Source: an uncultured Bacteroidia bacterium
GTDB taxonomy: Bacteria; Bacteroidota; Bacteroidia; Bacteroidales; ML635J-15
Direction: 5' to 3'
Assembly (NCBI GenBank): GCA_902776565.1
Contig: CACYQN010000013.1
Span: 1-64,000 of the forward strand
Length of the DNA stretch: 64,000 nt
Below the pieces are notes generated by a model, which was not told where the DNA came from, searched no databases, and saw only the letters and a list, made by a program, of their open reading frames with translations. Position 1 is the stretch's first letter, and each line of letters opens with the position of its first letter. Below, piece by piece: positions 43,697 to 51,410 of this stretch. The position numbers were made by a program, and so were the translations under genes.

Positions 43697-44578
43697 ATGA
43701 CAAAATCAAAAGAAATATTTGACTATTGCTTAAAAAAATACAATGACATTTTTAATGCTACAAGAGATAAACTCACAGAAGAAGCATTAAAAAGCAGCAA
43801 AAAGAAGATTCTCAACAATTCAAAAACAGAAGAAATAGAAAAAGCTGCTCAAAAAGAAGCAATAAAACAAAGCATAATTGATGGAAGACTTGTCTTTCCT
43901 AATGACATTTCTGTTTTGTGGAGTTTTATTTACAAAGCACACCTATATAGAAAATCAGGAATTACAGACCCTATTGTTGTACATAATGCAATTAGTGCCG
44001 AACAAAGTTGGAGATCATCTTCTGGACATGCATTCGAAGAAATGATTAAAGAATTAGGTACTACAGCATTACATGGCACTAATATTCAATTCATTCTTCA
44101 GAAAGATTTGAATATCCTTATCAAAGCAAACGAACTTGCTAATGAACCTCGCGATATTGCATGGTTAGAAAAGAAAATAAAAAGTGATACTTTTGATTTA
44201 TATGTCATAAATATAAAAGATGGTAAAACTTATTGTGTAGGCTGCTGCCAGTGCAAAACAAGTATTAGAGATAGGGTTACCCGTGACCGCGAACCATCAA
44301 TAGAAGCAATGAGGTGCTTTTTCTGGAGCATAGCATTCGTACTTGACGGAACAATGCTAAATGTTCCAAAATATATTGATATGGTAAATGGAAATCCAAA
44401 CAGCGACTATGCAAAAAATGGATGGCACGGATTATACGATTTGTCATCATCAAAAAACAACGACAGAATATATGCTCTAGACATAAACTTTGACATTCTG
44501 CGAAATCATACGATTAAAGCAGTAGAATATTGGCATACGCAAAGACAATGGTTTAACCAAGATTGGCGTGCAGATTAA
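43697..44578 (+). CDS. Type II restriction endonuclease (PD-(D/E)XK type)
   Basis: 293 aa, directly downstream of the cytosine methyltransferase. A helical, Lys-rich N-terminus (~1-60) is followed by WRSSSGHAFEEMIKELG (E114), SDTFDLYVI (D164/D167) and CCQCKTSIRDRV (Q185-C186-K187), which fit the E...D-(x)n-(E/Q)xK arrangement of PD-(D/E)XK nucleases. The RDRVTRDREPS segment after it recalls enzymes of the CCGG-cutting group (BsaWI/AgeI/Cfr10I), but I cannot confirm the specificity. Appears intact. AT-rich like its partner. Its stop is 1 base before the right direct repeat. Confidence 0.82.
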   Translation: MTKSKEIFDYCLKKYNDIFNATRDKLTEEALKSSKKKILNNSKTEEIEKAAQKEAIKQSIIDGRLVFPNDISVLWSFIYKAHLYRKSGITDPIVVHNAISAEQSWRSSSGHAFEEMIKELGTTALHGTNIQFILQKDLNILIKANELANEPRDIAWLEKKIKSDTFDLYVINIKDGKTYCVGCCQCKTSIRDRVTRDREPSIEAMRCFFWSIAFVLDGTMLNVPKYIDMVNGNPNSDYAKNGWHGLYDLSSSKNNDRIYALDINFDILRNHTIKAVEYWHTQRQWFNQDWRAD

Positions 44579-44579
44579 T

Positions 44580-44598
44580 AACTATTGAATGGGAATAA
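44580..44598 (+). repeat. Right direct repeat flanking the restriction-modification module
   Basis: AACTATTGAATGGGAATAA repeats the guaA tail (42479-42497) with one mismatch. It lies just upstream of xseB and provides that gene's original upstream context. Confidence 0.8.
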
Positions 44599-44602
44599 GA
44601 TT

Positions 44603-44815
44603 ATGCCGATGAAACAAAACGAAAACATATCATACGCAGCTGCTCTGGAAGAATTGGAAAAGATTCTTGCCGACATGGAAAGCAACGAACTCGACCTCGA
44701 CACGCTTAGCGAAAAGGTAAAACGCGCGGCTTTCCTCACGAAATTGTGCAAGACCAAGCTGAGAAGCACTACCGAAGAAATCGACAAGATACTGGAGGAC
44801 TGGCAGAAGGAATAA
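44603..44815 (+). CDS. xseB: Exodeoxyribonuclease VII small subunit
   Basis: 70 aa from the ATG at 44603 (44609 also possible). Contains the XseB hallmark SYAAALEELEKILADME, then a DLDTLSEKVKRA segment and a helical end. XseB binds the large subunit XseA to degrade single-stranded DNA to oligonucleotides. xseA is not in this window, so the subunits are encoded apart. The gene was probably next to guaA before the restriction-modification insertion. Confidence 0.9.
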   Translation: MPMKQNENISYAAALEELEKILADMESNELDLDTLSEKVKRAAFLTKLCKTKLRSTTEEIDKILEDWQKE

Positions 44816-44969
44816 TAATCCACCCGTTGAGCTTCGCCTACTGCGGCGCACTGAGTTTGTCGAAGCGAGCCTGTCGAAGTATCGAAACGAAGGATTTATG
44901 ACGCATAGCATATTGCACTGCAAATAAATATGTACACAAGATAAAAATAGTTACATTTGCAAAAAAATA

Positions 44970-45257
44970 ATGGGAACAAAAAACAAACTTATTAAAAGAT
45001 TTCTATCTAACCCAAAGGATTTTACGTTTGAGGAATTTGTGAGATTGTTTGCTATTTTTGGTTACGAACAAAGTAATAAAGGAGCGACATCTGGGTCAAG
45101 AATTGAATTTACAAATGGAGAAAATTCTTTTATGATGCACAGACCTCATCCGAAAAATATAATAAAATCCTACGTTATGAAAGAAGCTCTTTCTTATGTT
45201 AAGGACAACAAATTAATAGAAAAATATAATAATGAAAATAATGGAAAGGACGAATAA
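44970..45257 (+). CDS. hicA: HicA-family mRNA interferase toxin
   Basis: 95 aa. The HicA core is recognisable: FTFEEFVRLFAIFGYEQ, SGSRIEF, FMMHRPHP and VMKEALSYVKDN. HicA toxins bind and cut mRNA with a dsRBD-like fold. The usual GSH catalytic triplet is GSR here, with His retained in MHRPHP; this is typical of the Bacteroidetes subgroup with an H-x-PHP motif, though activity is unproven. TACATTTG (44952-44959) is a -7 element 10 bases before the ATG. The antitoxin gene follows within 2 bases or overlaps. Confidence 0.87.
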   Translation: MGTKNKLIKRFLSNPKDFTFEEFVRLFAIFGYEQSNKGATSGSRIEFTNGENSFMMHRPHPKNIIKSYVMKEALSYVKDNKLIEKYNNENNGKDE

Positions 45258-45258
45258 C

Positions 45259-45606
45259 ATGGGAACATTAAATTATAAAGGTTATATTGGCAGTGTAAAT
45301 TATAGCGTTGAAGATGATTGTTTATATGGAAAAGTTATGGGGTTACCTAAAAACATTACAATTATTTATGAAGGTGAATCAATAAAAGATTTAAGAACAG
45401 ATTTTGAAAATGCTATTGATAATTACCTGAATAGTTGTGAAGAAAAGGGCATTGCACCACAAAAAACTTATAGTGGACGTTTAAATGTTAGTATCCCTAT
45501 TGACCTGCATATAAAAATTGCAATGCTCGCGATGCAAAACGGCGAATCAATAAATAGTTTTGTGCGTAATAGCTTAGAAGACAGTGTAAAAGTTCAGATG
45601 CAATAA
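45259..45606 (+). CDS. hicB: HicB-family antitoxin
   Basis: 115 aa from the ATG at 45259, preferred because GGAAAGGA lies 8-15 bases upstream; ATGs at 45232 and 45241 are possible. N-terminal HicB fold (LNYKGYIGSVNYSVEDDCLY, YEGESIKDLRTDFENAIDNY) that neutralises HicA. C-terminal ribbon-helix-helix (RLNVSIPIDLHIKIAMLAMQ, INSFVRNSLEDSV) that binds the operon promoter. The two genes form a standard toxin-antitoxin operon with autoregulation expected. AT-rich, as is usual for mobile TA modules; it sits near the R-M insertion. Confidence 0.9.
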   Translation: MGTLNYKGYIGSVNYSVEDDCLYGKVMGLPKNITIIYEGESIKDLRTDFENAIDNYLNSCEEKGIAPQKTYSGRLNVSIPIDLHIKIAMLAMQNGESINSFVRNSLEDSVKVQMQ

Positions 45607-45608
45607 CT

Positions 45609-46256
45609 ATGCGCAAATTATTCATCATATTAGCATTAACTTCAATATCCGCAGTAACCTTCGGACAGATACGAATCGCCCTAGGCAAGTACAGCGGTGG
45701 CGGCGACTGGTACGCAAATCCCACCTCTTTGCCAAACCTCATAAAGTTCTGCAACGAGAACCTCGGCACCAACATCGACCCCGAACCAGCAACCGTGGAG
45801 TTCGGCAGTGCCGACCTGTTCAACTATCCATTTGTACACATTACTGGTCACGGCAATATCATCCTCAGCGACTTCGAAGTCGAAAATCTTCGTAACTACC
45901 TTATCGGAGGCGGATTTCTCCACATCGACGACAACTACGGACTCGATGCCTACGTCCGCGACCAGATGAAAAAAGTTTTCCCCGAACTCGAATTCGTGGA
46001 ACTTCCATACACTCACGAGATTTACCACCAGAAATACGATTTCCCGAACGGTCTGCCCAAAGTCCACGAACACGACAACAAGCCGCCACAGGGATTCGGC
46101 ATAATTTATCAAGGTCGCCTGGTTGTTTTCTACAGCTACGAATGTGACCTCGGTGACGGCTGGGAATCGCAGTCGGTTCACCACGATTCTGAGGAAATAC
46201 GCACCAAAGCACTGAAGATGGGCGCCAATATAATTAACTATGTATTCGAAAACTAA
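45609..46256 (+). CDS. DUF4159 family exported protein
   Basis: 215 aa with a signal peptide (MRKLFIILALTSISAVTFG). DUF4159 features: RIALGKYSGGGDWYANPTSL, VEFGSADLFNYPFVHITGHG, LRNYLIGGGFLHIDDNYG, HEIYHQKYDFPNGLPKVHEH and YECDLGDGWE. The fold resembles a flavodoxin/GATase-like domain; function unknown. Homologues occur next to MoxR/BatA-type genes in other Bacteroidetes, but not here. Starts 2 bases after hicB, though a shared transcript may be accidental. GC content returns to the host level. Confidence 0.88.
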   Translation: MRKLFIILALTSISAVTFGQIRIALGKYSGGGDWYANPTSLPNLIKFCNENLGTNIDPEPATVEFGSADLFNYPFVHITGHGNIILSDFEVENLRNYLIGGGFLHIDDNYGLDAYVRDQMKKVFPELEFVELPYTHEIYHQKYDFPNGLPKVHEHDNKPPQGFGIIYQGRLVVFYSYECDLGDGWESQSVHHDSEEIRTKALKMGANIINYVFEN

Positions 46257-46271
46257 AAAACAATTATAATC

Positions 46272-46706
46272 ATGAGGAAATTAATAGTCATTATCGCATT
46301 ACTAACGGTAGCAATATGTAGCAATGCACAGTACAACAAGAACACTGTAAAGAACATAACCAACAGCTTCATTGCAACGCTTATGAGCGGTGATTTGCAA
46401 GGCACACTGGAATTTTTCGAACCGAACTATGTAGCCAGTCAGCACGACAGTTTTCTTGAAGGACGTACAGAGCAGTTTGTCGCAGAATTTCTGGCAGGAA
46501 GCTACAAGAAAGGCTTCTATTTCATTACCCCTGAACTCAGCAGAATAAAATCGATGAAGGTAAAGAAAACTTGCTGCGACCTTGAGAAGAACGAAATCTA
46601 TGCCGATGTCGAGATTCTTATGGACTATGGCGTAAAATACACGGTTCGCCTCGAAATGCTTGTTACCGAATACGGCGACTTGCGCTTCATCGGTGCAGTA
46701 GGATAA
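46272..46706 (+). CDS. Exported NTF2-like protein (putative)
   Basis: 144 aa. Signal peptide (MRKLIVIIALLTVAICSNAQ). The mature part, with FIATLMSGDLQGTLEFFEPNYVASQ, FVAEFLAGSYKKGFYF and a closing YGDLRFIGAVG, has the length and rhythm of small NTF2/SnoaL- or DUF4783-like proteins that form a cone-shaped binding pocket. The assignment is by pattern only. It is 15 bases downstream of the DUF4159 gene and probably co-transcribed. Confidence 0.65.
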   Translation: MRKLIVIIALLTVAICSNAQYNKNTVKNITNSFIATLMSGDLQGTLEFFEPNYVASQHDSFLEGRTEQFVAEFLAGSYKKGFYFITPELSRIKSMKVKKTCCDLEKNEIYADVEILMDYGVKYTVRLEMLVTEYGDLRFIGAVG

Positions 46707-46746
46707 GAGGATTTACGATTGTAGATTTAGGATTGACGATTACCTT

Positions 46747-46771
46747 GTAGCGACGCAATGCTTTGCGTTCG
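46747..46771. repeat. Palindromic repeat, family D, copy 2
   Basis: TTGTAGCGACGCAATGC followed by TTTGCGTTCG: CGACGCAA pairs with TTTGCGT(T)CG around the same TGCT as copy 1 (39648-39671), with G-C pairs replaced by A-T pairs on both sides. Confidence 0.6.
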
Positions 46772-46998
46772 CACTTGCAATGCAATAACGGAATCTCTCG
46801 AAGACGGATTTGTTTTTTATCCATTGCGTTAGCAATACCTTGATTGCCGCCTTGGCTGGTGAGCGTTAAGAAAATCGGAGGAACGAAGCGTAAAAAATCA
46901 GTCTGTTCGAAGGCGGAGTGAAACGGAGACAAGTTTCTGATTTTTAGCGAAGTGTAGCCGATTTTTAGCGAAGCAGACACAGCGGACATGGTTTTTTG

Positions 46999-47026
46999 TT
47001 TACTTTTTTGCCAACAAAAAAGTAAA
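46999..47026. repeat. Perfect 12-base hairpin in a gene-free stretch
   Basis: TTTACTTTTTTG (46999-47010) pairs exactly with CAAAAAAGTAAA (47015-47026) around CCAA. The surrounding 46707-47173 has no credible gene; it also contains copies of TTTTTAGCGAAG (~46940-46975) and an antisense frame without start or composition support. The hairpin resembles the common Bacteroidetes TTTACTTTTTT inverted repeat. Confidence 0.6.
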
Positions 47027-47173
47027 AGCCCCCGCGGCTGGAGCGGAATGTTAAAGCTAATAGTCATTTACATTTATGTTATCACATAACTCCACCCGGT
47101 GTGTCGGCTGTCACAATCTTTTCCCTATTCGGGCATAATTTTTGCATTGTTTTTCAACAAAAAAAATATTGTT

Positions 47174-47596
47174 ATGAAGCGTTTGATTACATTAATATTT
47201 GTTTTTGCAGCATTTGCGATTGCTATGCCCAATGCTGGTTATTCGCAGGACGTCCGCAACTCCAGCTACAGCACAATCGGGCACATCGACAGCGACGGAA
47301 CCGTCCGCAATTCCAGCTACTCAACCATTGGGCATATCGATAGCGACGGCACTATCCGCAACTCAAGCTATTCGGCCATTGGGCATATCGACAACGATGG
47401 AACTATCCGCAATTCAAGCTACTCGGCGATTGGGCATGTTGACAAGGACGGCACAGTCCGCAACTCCAGCTACAGTGCCATCGGGCATATCGACAGCGAC
47501 GGAACTATCCGCAACTCAAGTTATTCAACAATAGGACATGCCAAGGGAATAAAACGCGAATGGGCTGCCGTGTGGTTCTTTTTCGATTTCTTCTAG
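47174..47596 (+). CDS. Exported protein made of six 17-residue repeats
   Basis: 140 aa from the ATG at 47174, which gives a signal peptide (MKRLITLIFVFAAFAIAMPN). After the cleavage site come six near-perfect repeats of VRNSSYSTIGHIDSDGT (51 bases each, ~47252-47545) with only conservative changes (V/I, T/A, S/N, D/K). The end is hydrophobic: KREWAAVWFFFDFF. The periodic G-H-x-D-x-D-G-T/R-N-S pattern suggests a stack of beta-hairpins or a beta-solenoid. Similar repeats occur in Bacteroidetes exported proteins of unknown function. The aromatic C-terminus might be an insertion or sorting signal. Confidence 0.75.
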   Translation: MKRLITLIFVFAAFAIAMPNAGYSQDVRNSSYSTIGHIDSDGTVRNSSYSTIGHIDSDGTIRNSSYSAIGHIDNDGTIRNSSYSAIGHVDKDGTVRNSSYSAIGHIDSDGTIRNSSYSTIGHAKGIKREWAAVWFFFDFF

Positions 47597-47680
47597 AAAA
47601 ACGCTAAGGAGACAATTTTCAAACAATTTGTCCAACTTTCCGATTTTTGTTCTATCTTCGCAATCGTTAAAAATTTTACA

Positions 47681-49060
47681 ATGGAATATCGCGAAGAAAA
47701 GGATACAATGGGAATCGTAAGGGTTCCTGCCGAGGCATACTGGGGCGCACAGACACAGCGCTCGTTTCAGAATTTCAAGATTGGCGGACGAATGCCGATA
47801 GAGATAATACGCGCTTTTGCCGTGCTGAAAAAGTCAACTGCACGCGCCAACGAGGAACTTGGGAAACTGCCGACCGAAAAGGCTAACCTTATTGCTCAGG
47901 TCTGCGACGAAATTTCAAACGGTATGCTTGACGACCAGTTCCCGCTGGTGGTATGGCAGACAGGTTCGGGAACTCAGACCAATATGAATGTCAACGAGGT
48001 AATTGCAAACCGCGCTCACGTCATTTCGGGCGGAAAACTTACCGATGCAAAGAAAATCTTGCATCCAAACGATGATGTTAACAAGAGCCAGTCCTCGAAC
48101 GATACTTTCCCGACGGCAATGCACATTGCAGCATTGAAGACGATTTCGTGCAAGACCATCCCTGCCGTTGAGAAATTGCGCGATTGCTTGAATGCCAAGT
48201 CGCAGGAGTTTGCCAACGTGATAAAGACTGGTCGTACCCACTTTATGGATGCTACACCTATAAGTTTTGGACAGGAGTTTTCGGGTTATGTGTCGCAACT
48301 TGACCACGGATTGAATGCATTGAAACATAGTTTGTTGCATCTGTCGGAACTAGCAATAGGCGGAACTGCTGTGGGTACAGGGCTTAATGCTCCAAAAGGC
48401 TTCGACGTTGCCGTTTGCCGACATATTTCCGAGGAAACTAGTTTGCAGTTTGTTCCCGCTCCAAACAAGTTCGAGTCGCTTGCTTCGCACGATGCCATAG
48501 TCGAAACTCATGCCGCACTGAAGCAACTTGCCGTAAGCCTTGCCAAGATTGCCGGCGACCTGCGCTATATGGCAAGCGGTCCGCGCTGCGGTTTCGCCGA
48601 AATCCTGATTCCCGAAAATGAGCCAGGCTCATCGATAATGCCAGGAAAGGTTAACCCTACGCAAATCGAAGCAATGACAATGGTCTGTGCTCAAATCATT
48701 GGCAACGACACTGCAATAACAATAGGTGGAATGAACGGTCATTTTGAACTTAATGTTTACAAGCCATTGATTATCAAAAACTTCCTTGAATCTGCAAATT
48801 TGCTTGCCGAAGCCTGCGTGTCGTTTACCGACAATTGCGTTTCGGGAATACGCATAAACGAGGAAAAGGTTGCGAAGTATATGGAAATGTCGCTTATGCT
48901 TGTGACCGCCCTGAACGAGAAGATTGGCTACGAAAAGGCTGCAATAATTGCAAAAACTGCTCACAAGGAGAACATTTCGCTTCGTGAGGCGGCATTGAAA
49001 ACTGGCTTTATATCGGCTGAAGACTTCGATGAGGCAGTCAATCCGCGGAAGATGGTATAA
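47681..49060 (+). CDS. fumC: Fumarate hydratase, class II
   Basis: 459 aa iron-independent fumarase interconverting fumarate and malate. Matches: the N-terminal [35 protein letters not shown] (~105-121), [19 protein letters not shown] (~138-156), the catalytic His region [10 protein letters not shown] and the superfamily signature [11 protein letters not shown] (~316-326). Normal length. TATCTTCG (47653-47660) is a likely -7 element. In a fermenting Bacteroidales cell it would serve the branched TCA pathway towards succinate or glutamate breakdown. Confidence 0.95.
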   Translation: MEYREEKDTMGIVRVPAEAYWGAQTQRSFQNFKIGGRMPIEIIRAFAVLKKSTARANEELGKLPTEKANLIAQVCDEISNGMLDDQFPLVVWQTGSGTQTNMNVNEVIANRAHVISGGKLTDAKKILHPNDDVNKSQSSNDTFPTAMHIAALKTISCKTIPAVEKLRDCLNAKSQEFANVIKTGRTHFMDATPISFGQEFSGYVSQLDHGLNALKHSLLHLSELAIGGTAVGTGLNAPKGFDVAVCRHISEETSLQFVPAPNKFESLASHDAIVETHAALKQLAVSLAKIAGDLRYMASGPRCGFAEILIPENEPGSSIMPGKVNPTQIEAMTMVCAQIIGNDTAITIGGMNGHFELNVYKPLIIKNFLESANLLAEACVSFTDNCVSGIRINEEKVAKYMEMSLMLVTALNEKIGYEKAAIIAKTAHKENISLREAALKTGFISAEDFDEAVNPRKMV

Positions 49061-49112
49061 TTTCATTTTCAAGTTTAGCCAATAAGTAATATTTTTGCGC
49101 AAATTTTTTCTC

Positions 49113-50972
49113 ATGTGTGGAATAACAGGATTCTACTCTATAAAGCACAATGAATTTGTCTCCCGCGACGAGCTGAAGGCAATGACCGATTGCATTGGAC
49201 ATCGCGGACCTGATGCGCAGGGGCAATATTACAACGATTATGTAGGCCTTGGACACCGTCGCCTAAGCATCCTTGACCTTTCTACCGATGCAAACCAGCC
49301 GATGGAATCGCACTCGATGCGCTACACCTGTGTGTTCAACGGTGAAATCTACAACTTTATGGAAATCGCATCGGAACTCAACATCGAGCTCAAGACCAAC
49401 TGCGATACCGAGGTTGTGGTAGAGGCTTTTGCAGAATGGGGCATTACCTTTATAAATAAGCTCAACGGAATTTTCTCAATCTGTATTTACGACAAGCAGG
49501 AACATATTATGTACCTTTTCCGCGACAGACTGGGAATAAAGCCATTGTTTTACTACTGGGACGGCGAAAACTTTGCCTTCTCGTCGGAAATAAAGTCTCT
49601 GCTTAAAATAAAGAAAATCCGAGACAATCGTCAGCTTAACAATATAGCAATCAGTGAGTTCCTTAATTTGGGCTTTATTCCAGAACCCGACACTATTTAT
49701 TCCAGCATAAAAAAGTTCCCAAGCGGCGAAATCGGCATCATATCCGAAAAAGGATTCCGTTCCGAAAACTACTGGGACGTGGAGGGAATAATACGCCGCA
49801 ACATCATAAGCGACTACGAAGAGGCCAAGCAGCGCATACGCGAGACCATTGAGTCGGCAGTAAAGATGCAGCTTATCAGCGATGTGCCTTATGGAACATT
49901 CCTTAGCGGTGGTATCGACTCAAGTCTTGTAACTGCCGTTGCATCAAAGGTTTGCAGTGGAAAGTTGAACACTTTTTCCATCGGTTTCGCCGACCGTGCC
50001 CACGATGAGTCGGAGTATGCGCAAAAGATTGCCGAATATCTTGGAACTGCCCACCATAAATATACCGTTACCGAAAATGACGCGAAGGAACTTATTGGCG
50101 ACATGCTTGAGTCTTACGACGAGCCATTTGCCGATTCGTCGGCAATACCCACGATGATGGTGTCGAGGCTTGCAAAGCAGGAAGTCACTATGGCGCTTTC
50201 GGGCGACGGTGGCGACGAACTTTTCCACGGCTATGGGGCTTATATCTGGGCAAAGCGTATGCACAACCTCGGCAAGGAGCCTTTCAAACAGGTTATTGGT
50301 GATTTGCTAAGTATTTCACCATCAGACAGATACAAGCGTGCTTCGTACATTTTCAAGTACAAGAACAAGGAGCATCTAAAGAGTCATATTTTCTCGCAGG
50401 AACAATACCTTTTCAGCGAACTTGAATTGTCTAAAATATTGAATCCCAATATTTTTGTTGATACAGGCGTTGAACAGGACTATTCCAATTATGTCCGCAA
50501 GCTTACACCCGAGGAGGCACAGGCAATATTCGACATACGCTACTATCTGAAGGACGACCTTCTTGTGAAGGTTGACCGTGCCTCGATGAAATATGCCCTC
50601 GAAGTCCGCGTTCCGCTTCTCGATCACAGGCTGGTTGAACTGGCATTGAATATCAGTCCTAAATTCAAGATTTCCAATGGGGTACAAAAATATATCCTAA
50701 AGGAAGTGCTTTACGAATATGTGCCCAGGGAATTTTTCGACAGGAAAAAGAGCGGTTTTTCCATTCCGCTGGAACGCTGGTTGCAGACCGACTTGTCGTA
50801 CCTGATTGATGACTACCTGAACGAAGACATCATTGCAAGGTACAATCTTGTGAACTATGATGAAGTTCAGAAACTTATAAAGAAATTCCGTGCAGGTCAC
50901 GGATACCTATATAATAGGTTGTGGTCGCTTATTGTTCTGCACAAGTTTATGGTAAAGAACGAGAAGGTGTAG
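49113..50972 (+). CDS. asnB: Asparagine synthase (glutamine-hydrolysing)
   Basis: 619 aa from the ATG at 49113, required because the catalytic cysteine must be residue 2 after Met (MCGITGFYS). N-terminal Ntn-hydrolase glutaminase domain (~1-200; GHRGPDAQGQYY, GHRRLSILDLS, FNGEIYN). C-terminal synthetase domain with P-loop SGGIDSSLV (~265), LSGDGGDELFHGYG and KVDRASM. It makes asparagine from aspartate, ATP and glutamine; relatives of this length can also amidate cell-surface polymers, and the surroundings give no hint of that. TATTTTTG (49090-49097) is the -7 element. Confidence 0.93.
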   Translation: MCGITGFYSIKHNEFVSRDELKAMTDCIGHRGPDAQGQYYNDYVGLGHRRLSILDLSTDANQPMESHSMRYTCVFNGEIYNFMEIASELNIELKTNCDTEVVVEAFAEWGITFINKLNGIFSICIYDKQEHIMYLFRDRLGIKPLFYYWDGENFAFSSEIKSLLKIKKIRDNRQLNNIAISEFLNLGFIPEPDTIYSSIKKFPSGEIGIISEKGFRSENYWDVEGIIRRNIISDYEEAKQRIRETIESAVKMQLISDVPYGTFLSGGIDSSLVTAVASKVCSGKLNTFSIGFADRAHDESEYAQKIAEYLGTAHHKYTVTENDAKELIGDMLESYDEPFADSSAIPTMMVSRLAKQEVTMALSGDGGDELFHGYGAYIWAKRMHNLGKEPFKQVIGDLLSISPSDRYKRASYIFKYKNKEHLKSHIFSQEQYLFSELELSKILNPNIFVDTGVEQDYSNYVRKLTPEEAQAIFDIRYYLKDDLLVKVDRASMKYALEVRVPLLDHRLVELALNISPKFKISNGVQKYILKEVLYEYVPREFFDRKKSGFSIPLERWLQTDLSYLIDDYLNEDIIARYNLVNYDEVQKLIKKFRAGHGYLYNRLWSLIVLHKFMVKNEKV

Positions 50973-51097
50973 ATGACATCCCCGAAACAGTGCACACATC
51001 AAACTATTAGAAACTATTACTGTCCGCTAAAAAATGCTCAAGCAGTATAAGTCCCTTGTTAACACTATTTTACATAAGAATATTGATGATGGGGCTT

Positions 51098-51255
51098 GTC
51101 ATTCCGGAAACCAGATTGAACCTGCGATACGGCACGAGGAGCAGCATGAAATCGGCTGTTCGGAATCTGTTAACCTATTATTAGAGAGCAGATTCCGTAC
51201 AAACAGGCTCACACGACACGTTCCTTAGTCGGTTCGCTTTGTTTTACGGAATGAC
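51098..51255 (+). repeat. Dispersed palindromic repeat, family A, copy 3
   Basis: 158 bp with ends GTCATTCCG and CGGAATGAC. The internal stem is CGGAATCTG (51161-51169) with CAGATTCCG (51189-51197): relative to copies 1 and 2 one base pair is inverted (C-G to G-C) and the pairing is kept. Its 3' third is almost identical to copy 2; the 5' third is diverged. Lies in the 438-base gap between asnB and the DUF4476 gene. Confidence 0.8.
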
Positions 51256-51297
51256 CAGAATGAGTTTAGCGGACAATACAGCGAAGCGATAAACTCA

Positions 51298-51408
51298 GAA
51301 ACGGGCGTAGCCCATTGAAACGCCGTAGGCATAGAAACGGCTTTAGCCCCAGAAACGGCATCAGCCATTCAAACAGCGAAGCGAGAAACGGCGAAGCCAT
51401 TAAAACCC
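51298..51408 (+). repeat. GAAAC mini-hairpin array, array 3
   Basis: Six units of 15-19 bases: GAAAC then GGGC-GTA-GCCC; GCC-GTA-GGC; GGC-TTTA-GCC; GGC-ATCA-GCC; AGC-GA-AGC (weak); GGC-GAA-GCC, each followed by a short ATT/CA spacer. Stems change on both arms together. It ends 2 bases before the stop of the convergent DUF4476 gene. Confidence 0.75.
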
Positions 51409-51410
51409 AA

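Noticed and set aside
46687..47067. 126-codon minus-strand frame in the repeat-rich gap
   Set aside because: It spans the palindromic repeats and the 12-bp hairpin, with no start signal or family match.
51298..51408. Mini-hairpin array considered as a CRISPR array
   Set aside because: Units are only ~17 bases, the variable part is a stem rather than a unique spacer, and no cas genes are in the window.
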